From Planctomycetota bacterium (GTDB lineage Bacteria; Planctomycetota; Phycisphaerae; UBA1845; PWPN01), in contig JAKLEZ010000044.1 of the NCBI GenBank assembly GCA_022711465.1, forward strand, positions 1-36,870: a DNA stretch of 36,870 nt. Reading direction: 5' to 3'. The notes under the pieces were generated by a model. That model was not told the DNA's origin, did not search any database, and was given only the letters and a program-made list of their open reading frames with translations. Shown piece after piece: positions 32,131 to 36,870 of the stretch. Within the stretch, counting starts at the first letter, position 1. The number at the start of each line of letters is the position of its first letter. The position numbers were made by a program, and so were the translations under genes.

Positions 32131-33954
32131 CTACGACCTCGTCCTCGTCGCCTCACGCAGAGTCGAGGTGACTTCGACGAGCACCTCGTCGGAAACCAAG
32201 CCCGGTATCGCGAACAGGACGTCGCCGCTCTGGTCACGGTACAGCTCCTTCAGCTCCCGGCCATCGATGTAGACCCACACATCCCGGCTGCTGGTGTCAG
32301 CCAGCTTGAACAGCGGCGAGAAGCGCAGGTGCTCCTTACCGTTGAGTCGGATCTTGGCGACGTTCCCGTCAAGCTGCACGACGTAGTAGCCATGGCCCTC
32401 GCTGAAACCGTCCTTGTTGTCGTCACCTTCGTCGGTGCGAACCAGCTGGCCGGCGTCGAGGGTGATCCGCAAAGGGTCGTAGTAGTCCGCGGCAACCGGT
32501 CCGGCTTGCTCGGGAGAGTCAAGATCGGGCGGCCAGACTCTCATCAGGCAACTGAACGTGAATTGGTCACCGCTCGACGGAAGCCCCCACAGAACCGACA
32601 ATCGGGGGTCGCGCGGTGCCTGGGGCGCCCGGACGACCAGGGGGCGCGCGGGAACGACCAGCAGGTCAGCCTGCCCTCTCTCCGCTCGGCTGAAAAGAGC
32701 GTAGGTGCCACGCCCGGTCGGAGGAGGCTCTTCATCGCTCCGGCTTTCGATCACTCGGCGGGTGAACCCCTGCTCGCGATCACAACCGAAAACGATGCCC
32801 AGCCCCGCCGGCTGAAAGGCCGAGGTACGCGCAGTACCCGAACAGGCCATGTACACGCGGCCATCGCGATAGACCGAGTAGGTCCAGCGGTGGACCGGGC
32901 TGTTCTCGGCACCCGGGGCGTCCGGCTGACCGAACCGCCACTCGCCCTGGAGCACCGCCCGAAGCGGGCAGACCTCGACAAGGGTCTGATGCGAATCGAC
33001 GGCCGGGCCCAATGCCGACCATTGCCCCGGGTCGTCGATCCGCACCGAAACATCGGCTTTACCGGTAACCACCACCGGCGTGGGTCCCAGCATCCCCGGT
33101 CCGATCAGGTTGTGAAGTCGAGCGGGGTCACTGCCGAGATCAAACCACTGAACGATCCGCCCACGAGAAAGAACCAGCTCGAACCGCTCGCCCACTCCGA
33201 CCACCAGGCGGCGACCCTTCGTGCCGACGTACAGCTCCCCCGCCCCCCGGTCGGTCGGACCGAAGATCTGCCGCCTGTTGTCCACCAGCAGCAGATCATC
33301 CAGATAGAAATCGGTCGGTGTATCCAGCGGGTCGCACCAGAACTGCATCTCGCGAACGTCAGCCAGGTCGATGTGGTCACCAAGGTCGGTTATGTCAATC
33401 CGAATCAGGTTCCATCCGGGGCGCAGGAAGATGCGAGGGTGGCGGTACGTCAGGCGCTTGTCAGTGCCGCTGGTGACGCTGAAGGTGAAGCCGCCCAAGT
33501 CGCGCGGGCTGAACACGCTGAACAGAAGCAGGTGGTACTTCGACCAATCGCGGTACAGAGACCACTGACGATCAGGAAGGTCGGCGGCGCATACCCGCTG
33601 CGTCGAGTCGAGCAGCGACATCTTCAGCGAACCGACACCCGTGCTCTGCTGGGCCCGTTCGGTGGAGACGGTCATGGCTTCCGACTGGCCATCCGTTTCC
33701 CGTCGGAACAGGCTTGCCTGGGCAGGGTCCTCAAAGTCGGCCAGGATCTGAAACTTCCGACTGACCAGGTCCGGGTAGGCCTTCATGATCCGGTCGATGG
33801 TCGGGGGAAAAGCCGGGGAGTACGGGCCGCCTGCCCCTCGCAACCCCGGGCCGCAGGCTCCCACCAGAGCGACCATTCCCCAACCACTGACCACAACGGC
33901 CATCCGGATCAGGGCCGCCGGGTTGCTCGGGTGTCGAATCCGAAGCACGGTCAT
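32131..33954 (-). CDS. Large lipoprotein with beta-sandwich (carbohydrate-binding-like) region
   Basis: The 607-residue protein has an N-terminal hydrophobic segment ending in VALVGAC, a lipobox, so it should be lipid-anchored and surface or periplasmic. Residues about 70-230 read as a jelly-roll domain (QILADFEDPAQASLF, VGSLKMSLLDST, LLLFSVFSPRDLGGFTFSV, TDFYLDDLLLVD), a layout seen in carbohydrate-binding modules. The rest is beta-rich with no recognised catalytic motif; near the C terminus DEGDDNKDGFSEGHGYY could bind calcium. I chose ATG 33954 because a TTGACC-18-TATGTT promoter places the transcript start near 33956, downstream of the alternative GTG at 33975. It is divergent from the tRNA gene. 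Confidence 0.6.
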   Translation of the reverse strand: MTVLRIRHPSNPAALIRMAVVVSGWGMVALVGACGPGLRGAGGPYSPAFPPTIDRIMKAYPDLVSRKFQILADFEDPAQASLFRRETDGQSEAMTVSTERAQQSTGVGSLKMSLLDSTQRVCAADLPDRQWSLYRDWSKYHLLLFSVFSPRDLGGFTFSVTSGTDKRLTYRHPRIFLRPGWNLIRIDITDLGDHIDLADVREMQFWCDPLDTPTDFYLDDLLLVDNRRQIFGPTDRGAGELYVGTKGRRLVVGVGERFELVLSRGRIVQWFDLGSDPARLHNLIGPGMLGPTPVVVTGKADVSVRIDDPGQWSALGPAVDSHQTLVEVCPLRAVLQGEWRFGQPDAPGAENSPVHRWTYSVYRDGRVYMACSGTARTSAFQPAGLGIVFGCDREQGFTRRVIESRSDEEPPPTGRGTYALFSRAERGQADLLVVPARPLVVRAPQAPRDPRLSVLWGLPSSGDQFTFSCLMRVWPPDLDSPEQAGPVAADYYDPLRITLDAGQLVRTDEGDDNKDGFSEGHGYYVVQLDGNVAKIRLNGKEHLRFSPLFKLADTSSRDVWVYIDGRELKELYRDQSGDVLFAIPGLVSDEVLVEVTSTLREATRTRS

Positions 33955-33962
33955 GCCCTCGA

Positions 33963-33992
33963 AACATACCGACACCAGGGGGGAAGGGTCAA
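33963..33992 (-). promoter_or_regulatory. Predicted promoter for the lipoprotein gene
   Basis: On the minus strand TTGACC (complement at 33987-33992) and TATGTT (complement at 33963-33968) are 18 bases apart. The transcript would start within a few bases of the ATG at 33954, suggesting a very short or absent leader. GAGGG within the same stretch is too close to the ATG to be a normal ribosome site. Confidence 0.4.
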
Positions 33993-34020
33993 ATCGTGCT
34001 TCCAGAACGCGCCGGGGCTC

Positions 34021-34049
34021 TTGCTAGACCGCCCATTGGCCGATAGATT
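34021..34049 (+). promoter_or_regulatory. Predicted promoter of the tRNA-Ala gene
   Basis: TTGCTA (34021-34026) and TAGATT (34044-34049) are 17 bases apart, each matching the sigma-70 consensus at four of six positions. Transcription would start near 34056, 7 bases before the mature tRNA 5' end. Confidence 0.45.
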
Positions 34050-34062
34050 ATGCACTTGGCTT

Positions 34063-34135
<73 letters not shown>

Positions 34136-34154
34136 TTCATGTAAGTCACGCTGA

Positions 34155-34170
34155 ACGCTATATTTAGCGT
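34155..34170 (+). terminator. Hairpin after tRNA-Ala
   Basis: ACGCTA and TAGCGT form a perfect 6-bp stem with a TATT loop, 20 bases after the tRNA. No T run follows, so it may be a 3' processing or weak termination structure rather than a true intrinsic terminator. Confidence 0.3.
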
Positions 34171-34253
34171 ACCTGCCGGCGTGCGGCAGTGCGGCTCTGA
34201 GGTCTGAGGTTTTTGGTTGACTACCAAGAACCGCAGATAGGGAGGCCGCGAAC

Positions 34254-34616
34254 ATGCCCCGAAGAGTCAATCGAATTCCCAAATACTGTCTCCAAAAGGC
34301 AACCGGGCAGGCCCGGGTCGTCTTGGGCGGCCGCACGTTCTACCTGGGCCGGCATGGGACCGAAGCCAGTCGGCAGGAATACGATCGCGTGATCGGCGAG
34401 TGGCTGGTGAATCGGCGAGCCCACCTGCCCGTCACCCCCTGCAGTTCTCAGCCCGATGGTTACAGGTTGCCGGGCGACACTCCCCAACGGAGAGAATCCT
34501 GTGATCGGTTCATCTGGATCTACCGTACTTCTGGGCCTGATCATCTCTACCGGGCCCGCACAGACATCGACTCGGCCGGCCGGACCCCCGACCGTCCACC
34601 TGGTCAGCCGCATTGA
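34254..34616 (+). pseudogene. Truncated tyrosine integrase, N-terminal domain only
   Basis: The first 60 or so residues (MPRRVNRIPKYCLQKATG, then ARVVLGGRTFYLGRHG and QEYDRVIGEWLVNRRAHLP) match, from memory, the N-terminal DNA-binding segment that begins many planctomycete site-specific integrases. These normally continue for about 300 more residues to a catalytic Arg-His-Arg-Tyr set. Here no catalytic domain follows. After about position 34440 the frame continues only as Arg/Pro-rich sequence that overlaps the next gene in another phase. GGGAGG lies about 8 bases before the ATG, so the start is intact. An imperfect inverted repeat (34208-34232, GGTT-t-TTGGT paired with ACCAA-g-AACC) precedes it. 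It is most likely a relic of an element that entered at the adjacent tRNA-Ala. Confidence 0.55.
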
Positions 34617-35871
34617 CGTCAAGGACTTCGGCGCCGAGACATTGCGCATCGGCGACTTGAACGTCGATGGTTCACCCGAGCTGCTGTTCGTCCAGAGTCT
34701 GCGTGGACCCCGCCAGATCACCTGCCTGACAGCTACGAGCCTGCAGGGCGAACTCCTCTGGCAGGTCCGCAAGCCCTCGGTGGACAACGGCCAGATCTAC
34801 AGCGATCTGCCCGTGCAGATCTACGACTGGGACAACGACGGCTGCAACGAGGTCCTTTACGTTCGCCAGGCGAAATACGTCGATCCGGCCTACAACGGCA
34901 CCTCGGTCCGCGAGAGGGCCTCGCGGTATCAGGGCCATGCAACCCTGATCGTGCTGGATGGCCGGACCGGCCGGGAGAAGGGCACGCTGGCCCTGCCGGC
35001 ACCGGCCGACGATTGCTTCCTGTTCGCCGATCTGACCGGCCGCGGCCGGCGTGAGGATCTGGTGGTCAAGGACCGCTACTGGAACATGTGGGGAGTGGCC
35101 CACGACGGGCGGGTACTCTGGCACTGGGCCGGCTCAACGGGGCACTTCCCTGCCATCGCGGACGTGGATAACGACGGCCGGGACGAGGTCTTCGTGGGTT
35201 TCGCGCTCATCGACCACGACGGTAAGGTACTGTTCGACCACGACCCGAAAGGCGCCCACCAGGACGCCTGTTGGATCCTGAAGGCACCGGACAACATCTG
35301 GCGACTGCTCTTCGGAAACGCGGGCATCCATTGCCTCAAACCTGACGGCACGGCGCTCTGGGAGCACCCGTTAGGGGAGGCCCAGCATGTAGTAGCCGGG
35401 CGCTTTCGGGCCGATTCACCTCTGCAGCTTGCGGTGGTGGACCGCACGCCGGAGCCCACGCATCGGCGCGACGAGAACGCTTGGGCCAACCTTTACCTCT
35501 ACGACCTGGAGGGCCGGGAGATCTGGAAACGGCAGCAACCGCGGGGGGGCTGGGCCATCGCCACCGTGCCGGCTGACTGGTTCGGGCGTCATGGGCTGCA
35601 GACCATCTTCGTTTATGGACACGGTCCGGGCCGCCCCGCCGTCATGTACGATGGCCACGGCCGAATCATCGATACCTTCCCGATGGCCTACACGCCAGAT
35701 CGGTCCGAGGCCGACCGGTGCAGCGACTTCTACGGTCTGGCGGCCGACGTGTGGGGTGACGAGAGGGACGAGATCATCCTCTTCGGCTCCCGCGGGGCCT
35801 GTATCTACGCCAATGCCCGGCCGCTGGAGAGTCCGACGCTGTACAACGAGACGCTCTACCCGGGGATGTAA
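34501..35871 (+). CDS. Secreted beta-propeller protein with FG-GAP-like Asp-rich repeats
   Basis: The 456-residue protein starts with a signal peptide (MIGSSGSTVLLGLIISTGPA). It then repeats a blade-like unit with calcium-binding style loops: GDLNVDGSPELLFVQS, YDWDNDGCNEVLYVR, ADVDNDGRDEVFVGFALIDH and ADVWGDERDEIILFGSRGA. These D-x-N/D-x-D-G-x-x-E units are FG-GAP/VCBS-type, as in integrin propellers and in PL11-like rhamnogalacturonan lyases. No catalytic residues can be assigned. The GTG at 34501 follows GGAGAG by 5 bases and gives a clean signal peptide; the ATG at 34456 lacks one. The 5' end overlaps the integrase remnant, so this gene may have come with, or landed in, the element. Confidence 0.65.
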   Translation: MIGSSGSTVLLGLIISTGPAQTSTRPAGPPTVHLVSRIDVKDFGAETLRIGDLNVDGSPELLFVQSLRGPRQITCLTATSLQGELLWQVRKPSVDNGQIYSDLPVQIYDWDNDGCNEVLYVRQAKYVDPAYNGTSVRERASRYQGHATLIVLDGRTGREKGTLALPAPADDCFLFADLTGRGRREDLVVKDRYWNMWGVAHDGRVLWHWAGSTGHFPAIADVDNDGRDEVFVGFALIDHDGKVLFDHDPKGAHQDACWILKAPDNIWRLLFGNAGIHCLKPDGTALWEHPLGEAQHVVAGRFRADSPLQLAVVDRTPEPTHRRDENAWANLYLYDLEGREIWKRQQPRGGWAIATVPADWFGRHGLQTIFVYGHGPGRPAVMYDGHGRIIDTFPMAYTPDRSEADRCSDFYGLAADVWGDERDEIILFGSRGACIYANARPLESPTLYNETLYPGM

Positions 35872-35923
35872 GGCATCGTGTTGAATGCATAACGAATGGA
35901 TAACGGGACAGGTCCGTTATTGA

Positions 35924-36145
35924 CGGGGAATCGAAACCGGGACGCAGGTCGTTGTTTACATGATCGCCCCAGACGGCACGGCCCGGGCGGTGTCGGCCTA
36001 CGGCAACCCGTTCGCCTGGACCGGGCAGCGCTACGACCCTGCGGTTCGGCTGTACCACTTCTGGGACCGGAGCTACTCGCCGGCCCTGGGCCGCTGGCTG
36101 CAGCGGGATCGACTCGGGTACGTGGACGGGGTGGGGCTGGGCACT
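35924..36145 (+). pseudogene. RHS repeat core fragment, truncated at both ends
   Basis: The frame reads AYGNPFAWTGQRYDPAVRLY, then HFWDRSYSPALGRWLQRDRL and GYVDG. This is the RHS-repeat-associated core motif, normally near the end of polymorphic toxin or wall-associated RHS proteins of a thousand or more residues. An in-frame stop at 35921 marks the upstream end, and the matching sequence ends after GYVDG where a small mobile element begins. Normally N-x-Y-x-Y-V and a variable tip would follow. It is debris, not a functional gene. Confidence 0.7.
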
Positions 36146-36150
36146 AAAAA

Positions 36151-36166
36151 GGGGTCAGAAGCCATT
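36151..36166 (+). repeat. Left inverted end of the REP-type element
   Basis: GGGGTCAGAAGCCATT, preceded by AAAAA. It is the exact reverse complement of the right end. Confidence 0.75.
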
Positions 36167-36199
36167 GATTTGGTGTGGAGGCGGTAGTAGAGTGGTTCC

Positions 36200-36352
36200 A
36201 TGGGCAGGCGACCACGAACGGCATTGGGCGGGATCGCATATCATGTCATGAACCGGGTGTCCGGCGAGCAGCATCTGTTCGCAGACGACGGAGACTACGA
36301 GGCGTTTGAGCGGGTAATGGCCGAGGTCCGGTCGGCCGGCCGCGGAAGCTGA
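36200..36352 (+). pseudogene. Truncated REP-associated tyrosine transposase (RAYT/Y1)
   Basis: The 50 codons begin MGRRPRTALGGIAYHVMNRV and continue SGEQHLFADDGDYEAFERVM. This is the standard opening of RAYT proteins, where the HVMNR segment precedes the HUH motif. The HUH histidine pair and the catalytic tyrosine, expected around residues 60-130 of an intact protein, are absent because the frame stops at TGA soon after. The right inverted end follows 15 bases after the stop, so the deletion was internal to the element. Confidence 0.7.
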
Positions 36353-36367
36353 CCGGGAGGGCGGAAT

Positions 36368-36383
36368 AATGGCTTCTGACCCC
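36368..36383 (-). repeat. Right inverted end of the REP-type element
   Basis: AATGGCTTCTGACCCC, followed by CTTTA. It is the exact reverse complement of the left end. Confidence 0.75.
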
Positions 36384-36388
36384 CTTTA

Positions 36389-36864
36389 TGTCCCTCCGGT
36401 GCGTTGCTGCATACAACATTCATCGGCAAGAAACACCGCTTTTTATGTGCGCCAAGCCGCATCAGCCACCGAATCGGTCAGTTTGAGCACATAAAGTGCG
36501 CGAGTGGAGCCGGTGCGGCGTGCTGTCGTCCGCAGCCGATCGCACCCGACACGCCTACGACGAAATCGGGGCATTGAGGAGTACACCGTCACCGTCGGTA
36601 CGTCACAGACAGAGGTTTGGCACGCGCCGCTCGTCCCAACTCGGGCATAGTATCGAAACAACTCGACGCCCTGAGGTCGCATCACCCTCCTGGTTGACCT
36701 CCACAACGGGTCAATCGGTCTGAGTTGCCGAGAGAAAGTCGCTCAGGGCCAGCGCGCATAAATAGGTAAACTGGGGGGTCTGGCGCGATCTATTTGCATC
36801 GTGTATACCTTTCGCAAGTTCGCCGTATGGAGCGGCGAGAACGTTTTGCGGAAGGAGTCTGTCG
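36389..36864. other. Gene-free stretch with decayed RHS sequence
   Basis: No intact gene is seen. A 9-bp inverted repeat TTTATGTGC/GCACATAAA (36442-36450 and 36487-36495) encloses 36 bases and could be a hairpin or the ends of a tiny element. It is followed by an RHS-like YD-repeat remnant. The last part leads into the start of a plus-strand gene; TATACC at 36804-36809 is a weak -10 candidate. Confidence 0.4.
36496..36660 (+). pseudogene. Possible degraded RHS YD-repeat
   Basis: In one frame the sequence reads ADRTRHAYDEIGAL, which fits the YD-repeat unit of RHS proteins (x-Y-x-YD-x-x-G-x-L). Just afterwards the neighbouring frame reads IEEYTVTVGTSQTEVWHAPL, as if a frameshift separates two parts. 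No long open frame remains. Together with the RHS core fragment upstream it suggests that a large RHS gene once occupied this end. The match is short, so this is tentative. Confidence 0.35.
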
Positions 36865-36870
36865 ATGGCC
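36865..36870 (+). CDS. Start of a gene running off the right edge
   Basis: ATG GCC is preceded by a strong ribosome site, AAGGAG (36852-36857), at 7 bases. Only two codons are inside the window, so the product is unknown. Confidence 0.45.

Larger units (their letters stand above)
36151..36383 (+). mobile_element. 233-bp element with 16-bp inverted ends carrying a truncated REP-type transposase
   Basis: The left end GGGGTCAGAAGCCATT and the right end AATGGCTTCTGACCCC are perfect 16-bp inverted copies. Between them is a short ORF matching the N terminus of Y1/REP-associated tyrosine transposases. Similar GGGGTCAG-type ends beside such transposases are familiar in GC-rich environmental genomes. 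The element abuts the RHS core at GYVDG, so it appears to have landed inside the old RHS gene. The internal gene is cut to 50 codons, so the copy cannot move by itself. Confidence 0.65.

Overview
The window is GC-rich, densely coded DNA from a bacterium that most resembles a member of the Planctomycetota, probably a Phycisphaerae-like lineage known mainly from metagenomes. This rests on a prepilin-like protein with a C-terminal DGHV motif, an integrase N-terminal piece of a type I associate with planctomycetes, large secreted and AsmA-like proteins, and strong Shine-Dalgarno sites often paired with GTG or TTG starts. The assignment comes from protein style only, not from a marker-gene tree.

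Positions 1-5245 (minus strand) form an operon-like run: a TPR/SPOR lipoprotein, a polysaccharide flippase, hypF and hypC, with junctions of 3-17 bp. The first 13 codons of a probable IS630-type transposase begin just past hypC, at the window edge. Positions 5344-7460 (plus strand) hold an acyl-CoA synthetase-like AMP ligase and a double-ACT-domain protein; the latter has its own -10 box and two leader hairpins. Positions 7462-13949 (minus strand) hold a SpoIID-domain protein, a GT39-like membrane glycosyltransferase and a giant AsmA-like protein.

Positions 13950-16296 (plus strand) hold a possible 50-residue basic ORF, a roughly 280-nt leader with strong predicted RNA structure, a HEAT-like membrane-anchored protein, and a prepilin-like protein followed by an intrinsic terminator. 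Positions 16403-21419 (minus strand) hold a GT2 polysaccharide synthase and a secreted 1094-residue six-hairpin glycosidase-like protein behind a well-formed sigma-70 promoter. An HDOD protein follows, then a compact nonulosonic (sialic-type) acid cassette: a NeuA-NeuB fusion translationally coupled to NeuC.

Positions 26187-32033 are mostly housekeeping: a small conserved-looking protein, family 4 uracil-DNA glycosylase, a free-standing Hpt protein, accD divergent from guaA (guaA probably leaderless), a YjbQ-family protein and an SDR oxidoreductase. The right end (32131-36870) is accessory: a large lipoprotein, tRNA-Ala(CGC), a truncated integrase beside that tRNA, a secreted beta-propeller protein, RHS debris, and a 233-bp element with 16-bp inverted ends carrying a truncated REP-type (Y1) transposase.

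The common thread is cell-surface glycan work: flippase, GT2, GT39, secreted glycosidase-like protein, nonulosonic acid synthesis and SpoIID. The best candidates for something undescribed are the structured leader RNA at 14540-14831 and the NeuA-NeuB fusion cassette.
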